64,000 nt of DNA from contig WSYH01000662.1 of NCBI GenBank assembly GCA_036426205.1, positions 62,001 through 126,000 of the forward strand. The letters are read 5' to 3'. The DNA is from Ascaphus truei. Taxonomy: Eukaryota; Chordata; Amphibia; Anura; Ascaphidae. Shown here in pieces: positions 11,935-24,107 of the stretch. The notes under the pieces are model-generated. The model was not told the origin of the DNA and made no database searches. It saw only the letters and a list, made by a program, of their open reading frames with translations. A program made the translations under genes and the position numbers. Every line of letters begins with the position of its first letter. Within the stretch, counting starts at the first letter, position 1.

Positions 11935-13205
11935 GTTTTAAAGAAAGTTTTGAAAGTTAACTGGGACAGATGTGTACTATGCCTTGAGTCATTGTACAGA
12001 TCTACAGTATGATTCAGTTAATGTAGTTAATATACCAGTAAACTAAAAGTAGATAAACTGTATAGGCTGTTGCCAGGAAATAATGTTTGTTATGAACATT
12101 ACGGGTGAGGTTGATACATTTTACTAAACATTTTTTAAAGATAAATAACAAAATGGCAACATCAGAGTATATTGCCAATTCTGTTTAATAACCTATTTAT
12201 CATAGCCATATCGCCCAGGATAAAATCATTTTCAATAAATATAGGTTTAACTTAAAGAAACACTTTCTGTAGCACAATATCACAAAAAAGTGCATGTGCA
12301 TCTCAGGGCTAAACTCACCCATTGAAGCCAACTTTTCAAAGTTATCAGAGGTGTTTATCTCAAAACAAATACTGAACTCCCATCTCCCAGCATACCCGTA
12401 ATACTGTTTAGAAAAAAGTGTTCCTTCCCATATACACAATGGTACAGGATGGACACACAGGACAGAGCAGATAGAATACAGAAGGAGAGAGACAAAACAG
12501 GACAGGACACACAAAATAGAGCAGAACAGACACATGCAAAACAGGATAGGACAGATATCCACACACAGAGGAAGTGCACAAGAAACATGTGGGGTGTACA
12601 AGGTGGTTGGGCCGCAGCCTGGTTTCGTGATGCCGTCCGAAGTAACTGCTAAAAGACATTAATAGACAGATCTTTTTCTTGCTTTGGGATTGATATCTAT
12701 GTTGGGAACACTCTTTAACTGAATGTGGAATTCCCCTCTGACTGGCTATTTTACTGACTTGTCAATAAAACTGGATTTTCCCTCATTCACGATAAGTATT
12801 GGCGTTATCTTGTTTTCTCTGTTTTCAATCTGGCAGAGCTTCCCTATCTGATGTCTACCCCTGTGGTGGTATTATGATATATCCTTCTCCACAGTTACAT
12901 GATGGGAATAAGGGCTACCATGCAAGTATATCCTGCTGTACAGGTTTTTTTCTGCATTATTATTGCTGGAATAGGTCAGAGAACAAAAAGAGTAGGTGTT
13001 TCCTTTTTGGTTCGCAAAACATTAATATGCTACTGTATGTAGAAAGTATATAGATTAAACAGCACTCTAATAGTGTAAATATAAAAAATTACTGTGGTGC
13101 ACGGGAACCTGGAGGGACCCTATATCCTCCTCAAAGACAACGGTATGGTACCCAGCACTCAAACGAAATAATGAAAGAAAGCCGGAATGTCAAAAATAGA
13201 TTTTA
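11935..13205. other. Gene-free stretch with a degenerate GGACA-rich repeat
   Basis: Nothing coding was recognised. Around 12,450-12,560 there are loose tandem repeats of 'ggacaca/ggacaga' type that create overlapping chance readings. Confidence 0.4.
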
Positions 13206-13210
13206 CTAGT

Positions 13211-13928
13211 GTAGCCATGTATTCTCTTGGCTACAAATCTGCCCTACCTAACACATAAGCCATGGTATCAGCGCAGGCAGTGTTAGGGTTAAATCTATGC
13301 TTCTGCTGCAGCAATAAACAACTCCCTTGAGTGTCAGGGGGTGGGCCTAAGGCCTGTGTACTGCTCTGTCGGGGGCTCAGACCTAGGACCCTCTGCCTTA
13401 GTACAAAAGAGACTGCAGATCCAAATTTAGTAGTTGTTGGAGGTGTGGAGCCAGGACTCTGGCCACCTTCCTTCCTCTCCCTCAGGGGAGTGGGATAACT
13501 ACCCCATACTCCACCAGGGAGCATGGGAGCTAAGGATAGACCTTTGGGTCCTCAAGCCCTGGGAGTTGATTCCAGGAACCAGAGAGTGTACGACACGTGT
13601 TTGTATACTGCTGTGCTGTTGAGGAATAAAGAGCCATCCTTTGTTTTATACTCTTGCCTGAGGCTGCAGTTTTTCGGGGAGAGAGTGAGTGTTTTACACA
13701 GGGGACAGCACCTATCCCTATGGCCCTGTGCGAATGGAGGCGCTGCAACACTAAGTTAAGAGCTGGGAAGATCCCTAAAGACTGTCCTGTTAGTCCATAA
13801 ACTAACTCTGGTGGACACTCAGTATCCTGTAAGCCTAGCAGGTGAGCAGCACAACACCAGGTAACGGTGAAATCTCCAGAGTGTGGGGGAAGTCCTGTTA
13901 CTCTAGAGTATAGCACAAAATACCAGGA
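13211..13928 (+). mobile_element. Possible solo LTR
   Basis: The block starts TGTAGCCATG, contains an AATAAA poly-A signal near 13,625 with GT-rich sequence after it, and can be closed at '...ccaggaca' (TG...CA). No target duplication, primer site or second copy is visible, so this is only a plausible reading of the composition. Confidence 0.25.
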
Positions 13929-14522
13929 CATGTAGCGTCTACTTTGCTGTTACTCAGAGTAGTGCAAATAGCAAAAAGTAGTTTATAGTTATAGTACAAA
14001 CATACAGAGCTGATTAGAGTATTTAGTCGACCGACAGACTTTCTAGTGCTGCTGCCAGAGACATTTCTGGATTTGGGTGCACATAATACTCCTAAACAGC
14101 TAAGTGGTGACTTCACCATTCACTTGACTGACTTCGTTGTTACACTATATTGGCCTTTGCAGCTCACAGCAGCTTATACTTTGAGGTTTGGCTCTTCCAG
14201 CATTGGAGTTTCTAAGCACTATCTGTTTTTATTATCAGCTCTGCTGCAAGTCATTACTGTATGCCTGATATTGCATTATTATTCTTTCTGCCATAGGTAC
14301 ACTTTTTGGCTTACCTTATAGCCATTAGCCCCATTGGGATTTACTCAAATTAGCACTGTTGCTAGTCATTAGGTTGGATTTTGCGTTGTTATCCTTTGTT
14401 CATATGTATACTCATTTCACCCTCTTTGCCTTTGCATTTTTTACTTGTTGGAGACACTGTCCTCATAGGACATAAGGGAAGTACCCTTGATCGCTGTGAT
14501 CTTGGGGAACGGGCCAGAAGAA

Positions 14523-14559
14523 GGCCAGAAGAAGGGGCATTATGCCTCAAAATGTTGCC
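14523..14559 (+). ncRNA. Decayed hammerhead-like motif
   Basis: A hammerhead-like arrangement can be read: stem I GGC/GCC (14,523-25 with 14,557-59), core CAGAAGA in place of CTGANGA, one extra A, stem II GGGGC/GCCTC (five pairs with one G-U), and AAAA in place of GAAA. The changed core bases mean it should not be active. It matters as one of several related motifs in the window. Confidence 0.35.
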
Positions 14560-15204
14560 CCCTTTATCTTTGTCTTGTTCCCTCACCCCCTTTTTCCCTT
14601 GCCTAAGACCCTGAAAAAGCTGTTACAATGGCAAAGCAAATGTAGGGCAGTATCCCTATGCCTCGCATCACAATGGATGCAAGCTGAGAGTCTATTATTA
14701 CCAGGAGAGAATTGTTAGCGTGCCTGCAGGATGCCTTCTCCTTCTGGTATCCAGCTTTTTTAAACATTCATGTTTGCTATTGGCTGTAGTTTCTGCGGCG
14801 GTTGGTTCTCTGCTTAGGGAATGATGGGTCTCTGTAGATACTCACATGCACTGTTATACAGTACCATCTCACATGCAAGTATACATACCTGCTGCTAAGC
14901 AGTTTGCATGAAGCTGGGTAGATTACTTTATAATCTTCCCTATGTACAGTACATTCAGCTAGATACAGACTGATGTTGCTAAGGATTCAGCCATACTGAT
15001 TGTATGTGGATCCCTGACACTAAGTCCTTCCTTAGTTTACCAATAAGGCTATATTAAAAGGGATGTTATACTGTGGAAGATTCTCTTGTTTGACATATAC
15101 CTGTCAAATCAGTCAGTATCCAATTAGTCGCCACTCCCTTCACCTAAGGGCTCAGCAGGGACTACTAAGATTTACCTTCTGACTACTATCTGTCTGTTAC
15201 TGCA

Positions 15205-16026
15205 CTCTAACAATACATAAGGAAAGGGGGAGTGGACTGGGCGCTTCTAAAGTGATAACAAATACATATATTTCTAATGAAATACAAAGTGCAAAGTGAA
15301 TAAACTTCAAATGTGTAATCAACCAATATCCTTCACCAAACCATAGTGAATAATAATAATAAAAAATATATAATGTGAAGTGGAGCTGCTCAACAACCTC
15401 AGTTTTGACTGTTCTGTGTCCCAATCGTACTGTAACAGTCTCTTTTTCTTCTTTGAGAGGAGGAGCGCTGAATGTGTCCAGTGATATATAGAATATAAAA
15501 GAGAGCAAAAATAGTGCAGATGGTATATACTAGTGTTAGATCAGTCTTAAGGCTCTGATAAGGTTGCACTCACAAAACTTCCAGATATAAAAGATATGTC
15601 AGAGATTCTTCTCTCTCTGACTGGAGCCCTTTTGCAAATGGACGGTATGGTCACATGATACCCCTCAGTGTGTATGGTTTGTTGTCATCAAATATGCAAT
15701 AGGAGAGAAATGCCACAATAATGTGTACTGTTTCACCAAATGTATTAAAAAGTACAGGATAAGAATAACAAACTCATATTTTCAAATAATATAACATTCA
15801 TTGGAGAGAACCGCCAACAGAATGGAGCCGGTAGATGCTGCTGTGTATCCCACTCGCGTCTCAGCCTTTCCTTCCATATACGTCACTTCTAGACGACATC
15901 ACAAGTGAGGGCGGAAGGACACCTTGCCTGTGGGTACAGCTCTGGATGCCCGTGTTTCCAAGCTTCAGTTCTCCCAATTAACTAACTCTGACTCAACGCG
16001 TTTCACTCTTTGCTTCCTCGGGACTC
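15205..16026 (-). mobile_element. Decayed Penelope-like terminal repeat (putative)
   Basis: A non-coding repeat that ends in a hammerhead-like motif on the minus strand. Its general make-up (AT-rich body, a GC-rich block near 15,880-15,960, then the motif) resembles the pLTR-like arms at 62.2-64 kb. No reverse transcriptase remains. The left boundary is a guess. Confidence 0.3.
15990..16026 (-). ncRNA. Decayed hammerhead-like motif
   Basis: On the minus strand: GAGTC (stem I), CCGAGGA (CTGANGA with one change), extra A, a weak stem II, GAAA, ACGCGT (palindromic stem III), T, then GAGTC closing stem I with four of five pairs. The core change and weak stem II argue against activity. Confidence 0.35.
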
Positions 16027-16088
16027 AACACTAACAATACAGCCAACACCATTGACCCTCACGTTTTTCTGATTTTATTTAATTTGTC

Positions 16089-16090
<2 letters not shown>

Positions 16091-16122
<32 letters not shown>
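16091..16122. repeat. (TTA)n microsatellite
   Basis: About ten TTA units followed by a T-rich run. Confidence 0.9.
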
Positions 16123-16384
16123 TTTAATAAAAAAAAAACTATTGATCACTTTTTCATATGACTTTTTATGTCAATAAATGGTATGTCAATGAGTGCACAG
16201 TCTGGGATAGTATTTTTTATTTTTCACAGATACCTTATAATGAATATATATCAATTTTCATGTGTAGAAGTTCTATGTGGTGCTTTGTATATTATGTACA
16301 CTAAGGTGTGAGCTTATTTATTGGAGGATTATATTTAGATGTGAACCAATCCAAAATAATTATTTGCCTCTACCTATAAGCCTA

Positions 16385-16505
16385 AAGCACCTAATGACTG
16401 GAATGGTGTACTGGTATCAGACCTAACAGGACTAGAACCCACAAATAGTGATTTTCTAGGCAGCAGCTCTAGCAGTGTGAGCTTCACTGTCACATACATT
16501 TGAGG
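16385..16505 (-). mobile_element. tRNA-derived SINE-like repeat
   Basis: On the minus strand an A-box-like region (gctcacactgctagagctgc) is followed at tRNA spacing by a B-box-like GGTTCTAGTCC. The cloverleaf is not intact. A similar A-box-like block is found near 53,910-53,955. Confidence 0.45.
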
Positions 16506-17186
16506 GCTCACTGCTCACTGATGTAGCTAATTTAGCTAATAGCATATGTCATAGGTATCTCAGGTGTGCTATATAAGGAACATTAAACTGTCAAATAGGA
16601 AGTATAAGTGATCTTCATTTAAAGGAAGCCAGGGGAAGGGATCTACAACAGGAAAGAGCACTGATTTTGGTGATACATGATGTACTGTATATGTACAAAG
16701 GTGGCTGCTGTGTAACAGAACATGGTCACAAATATTCACTGTGCCATCTGCCAGATTGCTAGAAACATACTGAATTGAAATACTTTATTTTAAAGTAAAT
16801 ACAACTCTAGAGACAGCAGGAAGTGATTCGCTGGCTTCCCACAGCACACAAAGTGTTATTGGGTTGACAAGTCTAAGGCACCTTATGAGGAATAAGGAAC
16901 GTAAATGTCCTGTCCAACTCCCTTGATGACCGAATATGGTCCTACAGTATTCCCCTTCATGATGTTGATACCTATGAGGAGATGGTGTTTGGGGGAGCTG
17001 ACAGTCACTTGATTATGCTGCTTCTGACTTAAGTGCGATCAGGAGCAGGATTAATGCTGTCAGGGTCCCATTCAGAAGCATGGATCCCAAAGCTCGATCC
17101 CAGCAGCCACTGTCCCTGGCATCGAAAACATTTTCTTGTTTTTCTATGGTGCCGTGGACAGTAAGTCTTGCTACATCTGTATATAC

Positions 17187-17191
17187 AGTAC
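17187..17191 (+). repeat. Target site duplication, left (AGTAC)
   Basis: AGTAC directly precedes the left LTR and is repeated directly after the right LTR (24,103-24,107). A 5-bp duplication is normal for Ty3/Gypsy integration and shows this is one intact insertion. Confidence 0.85.
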
Positions 17192-18240
17192 TGTAGAGGG
17201 AGAGGGGGGGTTGGCCCGGTATTAAAGGGGTTGCACCCCATATGGCCACCCCCTGACCTCACCAGGGAGGCAAGGGGTTAACTGGACTGCGGTCCAGGAA
17301 TGTGGCTTACACCTTGTCATGTCAGGAAAATGTATGTTCCCCTGTTCCCATGTTTCATTATAATCCTGTATTTTAAAAATGTTTTAAAGTGCATTTCTGT
17401 ATCTCCGGTTCTGGAGGTCACAGAGAGTTGAAATTTGGCCAATATGTAGAGTCACTGTAGGCATTAAAAACTGGCAAATTTCTACCCACTGGGCCCACCA
17501 GAACGGAACTTATTAATATGTGAAGATATTAAAGTGTATATGGTATTTTGGATCTGCTCTGAAAATGCAGACTCCATCGGCTATGCTAATAGGTCAGGAA
17601 GGGCAGCCGGATGATTTAGCATAAGCCCTGTGATCAAAAGTTAACTGCCCTGATTGTTTACACTAGGAAACAAGTACTGATCAAAAGACTCTGCCACTCT
17701 AATTATTTACCTGAGGGCGGAGAAGCATCAAACTGGAGTCGTTTGTAAGTGTTATAGCTACACCTACAAACAATGAAGATCCTGCAAGATACTTCATCTG
17801 GTAGACTGGTCGTCGCCCCTGATTTAATTATGGGGCTACAGAAATAAGACCCTCAGAGTCCCAGTACGCATGGGCTAACTAGCTGGGGGGTATGGGTTAA
17901 ACTGTGTTTCCACGTTAGGGATTGGATACAGATAATTGTTCACCAATAGTCTGTATTCAATGTTAAGAATAGGGTTACAAAGGTATATAAACTGTGTCAA
18001 CCCTACAGTTTTAGTTGTTCTTCTGATTTCACCTGGAATGTCACCGGTATGCTGGAGAATTGCTAGCTGATACTTCTCCATTCCCCAACCCTAAGTAAGT
18101 GTTACCTTCTTGCCTGTTAATTGTACTATATTGCTGTGTTCACCTTTTTAAGAATACATATATTTTATTACATCTTAGCCTCGTTCAGTTCAACCCAGAT
18201 ATTTGGTGTTCATTATATCTTGTCATAAGTTACCGTGACA
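17192..18240 (+). mobile_element. 5' LTR of the Gmr1-type element
   Basis: The 1,049-bp LTR begins TGTAGAGGGA and ends CCGTGACA. It is near-identical to 23,118-24,102 apart from scattered substitutions and a deletion in the right copy that removes most of the segment here at about 17,635-17,700. A TATA-like 'tatataaac' near 17,985 may mark the transcription start. The divergence shows the insertion is not recent. Confidence 0.92.
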
Positions 18241-18254
18241 AGCATATAATTAAC

Positions 18255-18272
18255 TGGTGGCAGCGGCGGGAT
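18255..18272 (+). promoter_or_regulatory. Primer binding site, tRNA-Leu type
   Basis: TGGTGGCAGCGGCGGGAT is complementary to the 3' end of vertebrate tRNA-Leu (AAG type) at all but one position by my recollection of that tRNA. It starts 14 bases after the LTR end, which is further than usual. Confidence 0.7.
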
Positions 18273-18425
18273 TGAACTGAACTTGTAATACAGTGTACTG
18301 CAGGACCCTGTAATATAGTGGGAACTCTAAGGGAATTGCGAGTTCCTGGGACAAAAGATATTGAACACAGTAGTGCAACAGTTAACACAAGTTGTAACAC
18401 CACCTCACTGCTGCGACCGTGAACC

Positions 18426-19440
18426 ATGAGCGAGGCTGAAGGCTCATCCAACATGAGGACCCGAGCTCAGCTGAAAGACAAGTGCCATGAATATGGACTG
18501 CCCTATGAGAATCAGGAGGTCTCTGACATGGTAGACGCAATTGCAGACTGTGAAGCCCGGCTTGCAGAGCCTCAGGATATGGCTCAGCTTGCCCTTGTAC
18601 AGCCACCCGGAGATCAGGGAAGGAACCCAGTGCCGGGGCAGTGGAATCTCGGGGAGGGAACGAGTGCACCTCCCGGGAGCAGTGCAACAGGAGGGGTACT
18701 GGTTGCTGCGGCTACCAGTCCATGCACCCCTGAAATGTTGGTACTGATTACTGCACGGGGAGACAGAGGGACACCAGAGGAGCAGCTGCAGTTTATCACT
18801 ATGGCAGTGAACAGACCCGCTTATTGCCCCCCTGTCCAACCCAACAAAGATGAACTCAAATTGGACCAGCACAGTCTCACCAAGTTCGTGGAAAGTACTG
18901 ATCAGATCGACAGTTTTTTGAAGAACTTCGAAACACAGTGCCGGCGGTACAAAGTGCTTCCCCAGCATAGGGTTGCACGTTTGGACCCCTTACTGTCCGG
19001 CATGGCTAAGCAGACGATGATGGCACTTCCAGATGAGTATGCGGATGACTATGAACACCTGAAAGAACTGTTATTGTTTCAGTACGGTTTTACCCCTGAA
19101 GCCTACCGGGGTAAATTCCGGCAGTAAGAGAGGCAACCCCTAGAGTCCTATGTTACCTACGTGACCCGCATGGCTTTGTATGGGATACGCTGGGTGGAGG
19201 GCTATAAGGCACGGACTTACCAACGCCTGCTGGACCTCATCTTTCAGGAGCAGCTCATGCAGCAGTGCCCGCCGGCGGTGAGGGCTTGGGTGTACGACCA
19301 GAAGCCCAAGACTTACCAGGCGGCGAGGCTTGCAGATGACTATGTGGCCAGCCGAGCCCTGATGCCCGCCAAAGCAGTAGCCAAGGCGGCGGTGGTGGCG
19401 CACCGGCCAAAAAGTCTGCCAATACCCCCCAATGGACTCA
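18426..19440 (+). pseudogene. Gag, capsid part (Gmr1-type), with in-frame stop
   Basis: The reading begins MSEAEGSSNMRTRAQLKD, the first ATG after the primer site. It runs as a Gag-like protein with low-complexity P/G-rich sequence (residues 55-105) and then a capsid-like helical region ending FRQ at a TAA (19,125-19,127). The same frame continues beyond the stop through capsid-like sequence (YVTYVTRMALYG...) to about 19,440. There the nucleocapsid part moves to another frame. The stop alone would truncate Gag before its nucleocapsid. Confidence 0.8.
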
Positions 19441-20271
19441 GAGGCCGCTGGCGGGCAGCAGTCACTGAAGGCGGGGGAGCTCCGGCACGAGCGGCGGTGC
19501 TACAACTGCAACCACCCTGGTCACATCAGGCCAGATTGCCCGGAAACCCTGTGTTCTGGCGGACCCCATCAGGGGTAACGCACCCCAGCTGCGAAGCCGG
19601 TAGCCCACGTGCGGGTGGCTTCCACCAAAGACTCCGGACCGGTCATGGAACCAACTCCCACCGAGACATCCCATGCCACACCTGTCCCGGTTTCATCGGT
19701 GCCTACAGCCAGGAGCAGAGGACATCTCAGCGTGGACCTGCAGCAGACAGATGGCCGGAGCAGACATCTCACCCCGGTCACAGTCGGTGACAGGCAAGCA
19801 GTCGGCTTGATGGATTCAGGAGCTGCAGTGACCCTGGTCCGACCTGATATGGTCCGGCCAGAGGAATTTCTCCCAGGCCCTGGGATACAGATCACTGTGG
19901 CCGACGGAGAGCCACGTTTCCTGCAAGTGGCCAGAATCTTTTTGAATTGGGGGGAGGGCCAGGGTGTGCGGGAGGTGGGGGTTTTACCCGGTTTGGACGC
20001 TGAAGCTCTTCTTGGCAACAATCTGGGTCCAATGACCTGCACCTATGACCGAATGCCCAAACCCGCTGCAGTGGTGGTGGTTACCCGGAGCAAGACAGCA
20101 CCAATGGCGGCGGCGCCAGTCCCCCAGCCTTTGGGACCAACGTTAGTGGAGGGCGCAGAGGAGCCCGGGGAGGTAAGCCAGGATCAGTTACAACCACAGA
20201 CCGACTTACTGTTTCCCCTCACCCTTCCCCATTCTCCGGACAATGACATGACTGGGGGTGGCCAGAATTAG
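19441..20271 (+). pseudogene. Nucleocapsid zinc knuckle and aspartic protease
   Basis: In a frame shifted from the capsid, a CCHC knuckle (CYNCNHPGHIRPDC, 19,498-19,539) is followed by a retropepsin-like protease. The protease active site is in VGLMDSGAAVTLV and a later segment is LPGLDAEALLGNNL. It processes the retrotransposon polyprotein in virus-like particles. Whether the frame change was an original Gag-Pol shift or a later mutation cannot be told from one copy. The reading stops at 20,271; similarity to the following polyprotein region continues in another frame, so more damage lies between 20,265 and 20,430. Confidence 0.8.
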
Positions 20272-20427
20272 GAGCCCAGTTTAGAGAGGCAGTGAAGACA
20301 GACCCTACCCTGGCCGGCGTGAGACTTCGGGGCATCCGAATCTCAGGCAGGGGAAGGCACTGAGCACTGCCTATGGTATAAAGGACTCCTGTATAGAGAA
20401 GAAGGGAACCCAGGGAAAGAGGAGGGA

Positions 20428-22224
20428 TTGACCGGTAAGCGACAGCTAGTAGTGCCCCATGGGTACCAACAGCAACTGTTACGGGTAGCTCACTCTATTC
20501 CGTTAGCGGGACATCAGGGGGTCAACAGAACGCGAGCCCGGTTATTACAGCATTACTACTGGCCGGGGGCATCTCGAGATGTGGGCACTTTCTGCCGCTC
20601 TTGTGATGCCTGCCAGCGAGTGGGTAAGGTGGGCTACCGTGTGAAGGCACCCCTGAAACCCCTACTGATAATAGGGGAACCCTTCCAGAAAGTAGCGATG
20701 GACCTTGTAGGACCCCTTATGATTCCTAGCAGGTCAGGGAAGCGCTACATCCTCACGGTGGTGGATTTTGCCACCCGGTACCCTGAGGCGGTAGCGCTTG
20801 GCACCATAAGTGCCAAGACAGTGGCAGCAGCTTTGCTGAACATTTTCTCTAGGGTAGGTTTCCCTAGTGAGATCCTAACCGATCAGGGGTCGCAGTTCAT
20901 GAGTGAACTGTTACATTGTCTCTGGGATGCATGCAGTGTAGAGCACCGGCGCACTACCCCTTACCATCCCCAGACAAACGGATTATGTGAGAGGTTTAAC
21001 GGTACCCTGAAGCAGATGCTTCGGACTTTTATAGAGGCGGAGGGGAAAGACTGGGAGATTTATTTACAGCACTTGCTGTTTGCCTACCGAGAGGTACCGC
21101 AGGAAACTACAGGCTTCTCCCCCTTTGAGCTACTATATGGCCACAGGGTACGTGGACCTCTGGACATATTCTGTGAGGGATCGGAAGGGGAGGCTACTTC
21201 TACTGATGCTTCAGTGATCCAGTATGTAGTAGATCTCCGAGACTGGTTAGAGATGCTCATGGGGGTGGCCCAGGACCACCTCAGGGCCGCTCAGACCAAG
21301 CAAAAGCAATGGTATGACCGGAATGCCCGTAGCAGGGAATTCATCCCAGGACAGCAGGTGCTTGTTCTCAAACCCACTCGGGAGAACAAGTTGATGGCTG
21401 CCTGGTCGGGACCGTACCCGGTTATCCGAAAGGTGAATGAGTACAACTACGTTGTACAGGTAGAGCCTGAGTGGCATAAGACATATCATGTCAATATGCT
21501 GAAAGAATACAGAGCACCAAGTATGGGAGCAGTAATGGCCATTTGTAGCCCACTGCTGGAGGATCCGGCGAGCAATGCTCTGCCTGATCTCCTAGGGGAG
21601 GTTAGGCAGGGAAACACTGTGGAGCAGGTAGAGATAGGGGCACAGTTGAGTGCTAGGCAGCAGGTAGAAGCCAGGGACATGCTATCTAAGTTTAGAGCCC
21701 TCTTCACTGACATGCCAGGGACCACACATCTCACAAAACACCCAGTGCACACAGGGGATCTGCAGCCTCTGCATAAGTATGCTTATAGAGTGTCAGCAGA
21801 GGTCAAGACCAGTATGGAAAGGGAGATAGAGGAGATGCTGACCCTAGGGGTAATTACTCCGTCCCAGAGTCCTTGGGCAAGCCCGGTAGTTCTAGTCCCT
21901 AAGAAGGACAAGACCACCCGGTTTTGTGTGGACTTCCACTTGCTCAACGCTGGGACGGTGTCAGATGCCTACCCCATGCCCCGCATGGATGAGTTACTGG
22001 ATGAACTCGCGGGGGCAAGGTATCTGACCACTCTGGATTTGAGCAAAGGCTATTGGCAAATCCCACTGACCCTGGAGGCTAGGGAGAAGTCATCATTCAT
22101 CACTCCAAGTGGCCTCTATGAGTTTTTGGTGATGCCATTTGGGATGAAGAATGCCCCGGCTACCTTCCAACGCCTGGTGAATAGGTTACTGGAAGGGATG
22201 CAGAGCTATGCCAGGGCTTACTAA
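20428..22224 (+). pseudogene. Integrase followed by reverse transcriptase N-half (Gmr1-type order)
   Basis: The 598-codon reading starts with the integrase HHCC zinc domain (two His, then CRSCDAC). The DDE core follows: D in MDLVGP, D in TDQGSQF, E in GLCERFN. A C-terminal domain (QQVLVLKP ... WSGPYPVI) comes next. Only after this does the reverse transcriptase begin (VLVPKKDK, then LDLSKGYWQ with the first catalytic Asp, then MPFGMKNAPATFQ). This is protease-integrase-RT-RNaseH order. Ordinary Ty3/Gypsy elements have integrase last. The order is the hallmark of the Gmr1 group described in fish, frogs and other deuterostomes. The frame ends at TAA (22,222-22,224), exactly in the catalytic YxDD box. 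Confidence 0.9.
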
Positions 22225-23107
22225 GATGACATTGCTGTCTTTAGTAATTCCTGGGACTCCCACTTAGGACATGTAGCTGCGGTGCTGGATAGGATCAGGG
22301 AGGCTGGGCTAACCTTGAAACCCACTAAGTGTATGGTAGGGATGGCAGATTTCCTGTACTTAGGTCACAGGGTAGGTGGAGGGCACCTCAAACCAGAGAC
22401 AGCCAAGGTAGAAGCCATAGTTCAGTGGCCTGCTCCAAAAACCAAGAAACAGGTCATGGCATTTTTGGGCACCGCAGGGTACTATAGGAAGTTTGTCCCA
22501 CGGTACAGCGCCGTGGCCAAACCCCTAACTGATTTGACTAAGAAGCAACTACCTGTGCTTATCACCTGGACTCCTGCCTGTGAAACTGCTTTCCAGGCAC
22601 TGAAAACTGCGCTTGCTGGGGCCCCCATACTGGCTGCCCCAGACTATACCAAACATTTCCTTATACAGACTGATGCCTCGGACTATGGCATTGGGGCTGT
22701 GTTGAGCCAAGTGGGGGATGACGGTAGAGAGCACACTGTGGTGTACCTCAGCCGAAAACTACTCCCCAGAGAAGTGGCCTATGTCACCATTGAGAAAGAG
22801 TGCTTGGCCATTGTGTGAGCACTAAAAAAAACTCCAGCCCTATGTGTATGGAAGGGCTTTCACGGTCCTCACAGACCACAACCCCCTGAGTTGGCTGCAG
22901 AGGGCATCAGGGGAGAATGCCAAGTTGCTAAGGTGGAGCTTGGCCTTGCAAGAGTTTGAGTTTACTATTCAGCACAAAAAGGGTAGTGAAAACAGCAATG
23001 CTGATGGACTTTCATGTCAGGACTATCCCTCTGAGATTGAGTTCGTTAAGGATGCCAGCAGTGCCCCACTCCCCGTTAGGGCCAGTGAGCCACAGGTCAC
23101 CCATTAA
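22225..23107 (+). pseudogene. Reverse transcriptase C-half and RNase H
   Basis: Directly after the stop the same frame resumes with DDIAVFSNSW, the aspartates of the YxDD box. It continues through the RT thumb (FLGTAGYYRKFVPRYS) and into RNase H (TDASDYGIGAVLSQ, then IEKECLAIV). A TGA at 22,816-22,818 and a one-base shift in the A-run at about 22,825 break it again. The last RNase H part (LTDHNPLSWLQ ... NADGLSCQD) is in another frame, from about 22,844 to 23,107. With integrase upstream, nothing else is expected before the 3' LTR, and the polypurine tract follows at once. Confidence 0.88.
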
Positions 23108-23117
23108 GAAGGGGAGG
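23106..23117 (+). promoter_or_regulatory. Polypurine tract
   Basis: AAGAAGGGGAGG lies directly before the 3' LTR, the expected primer for plus-strand DNA synthesis. Confidence 0.85.
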
Positions 23118-24102
23118 TGTAGAGGGAGAGGGGGGTTGGCCCGGTATTAAAGGGGTTGCACCCCATATGGCCACCCCCTGACCTCACCAGGGAGGCAAGG
23201 GGTTAACTGGACTGCAGTCCAGGAATGTGGCTTACACCTTGTCATGTCAGGAAAATGTATGTTCCCCTGTTCCCATGTTTCATTATAATCCTGTATTTTA
23301 AAAAATGTTTTAAAGTGCATTTCTGTATCTCCAGTTCTGGAGGTCGCAGAGAGTTGAAATTTGGCCAATATGTAGAGTCACTGTAGGCATTAAAAACTGG
23401 CAAATTTCTACCTACTGGGCCCACCAGAACGGAACTTATTAATATGTGAAGATATTAAAGTGTATATGGTATTTTGGATATGCTCTGAAAATGCAGACTC
23501 TATCTGCTATGCTAATAGGTCAGGAAGGGCAGCCGGATGATTTAGCATAAGCCCTGTGATCAATTGTTTACCTGAGGGCGGAGAAGCATCAAACTGGAGT
23601 GGTTTGTAAGTGTTATATCTACACCTACAAACAATGAAGATCCTGACAGATACTTCATCTGGTAGACTGGTCGTCGCCCCTGATTTAATTATGGGGCTAC
23701 AGAAATAAGACCCTCAGAGTCCCAGTACGCATGGGCTAACTAGCTGGGGGGCATGGGTTAAACTGTGTTTCCACGTTAGGGATTGGATACAGATAATTGT
23801 TCACCAATAGTCTGTATTCAATGTTAAGAATAGGGTTACAAAGGTATATAAACTGTGTCAAACCTACAGTTTTAGTTGTTCTTCTGATTTCACCTGGAAT
23901 GTCACCGGATTGCTGGAGAATTGCTAGCTGATACTTCTCCATTCCCCAACCCTAAGTAAGTGTTACCTTCTTGCCTGTTAATTGTACTATATTGCTGTGT
24001 TCACCTTTTAAAGGAATAAATATATTTTATTATATCTAAGCCTCGTTCAGTTCAACCCAGATATTTGGTGTTCGTTATATTGTGTCATAAGTTACCGTGA
24101 CA
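23118..24102 (+). mobile_element. 3' LTR of the Gmr1-type element
   Basis: The 985-bp LTR (TGTAGAGGGA...CCGTGACA) pairs with the 5' LTR. It is shorter because of a deletion near 23,562 and is followed by the AGTAC duplication at 24,103-24,107. Confidence 0.92.
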
Positions 24103-24107
24103 AGTAC

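Noticed and set aside
16385..16505. Functional tRNA gene
   Set aside because: A and B boxes are imperfect and the acceptor and anticodon stems do not form; a SINE relic fits better.
18382..18968. Minus-strand readings opposite gag
   Set aside because: Antisense shadows of the Gag reading.
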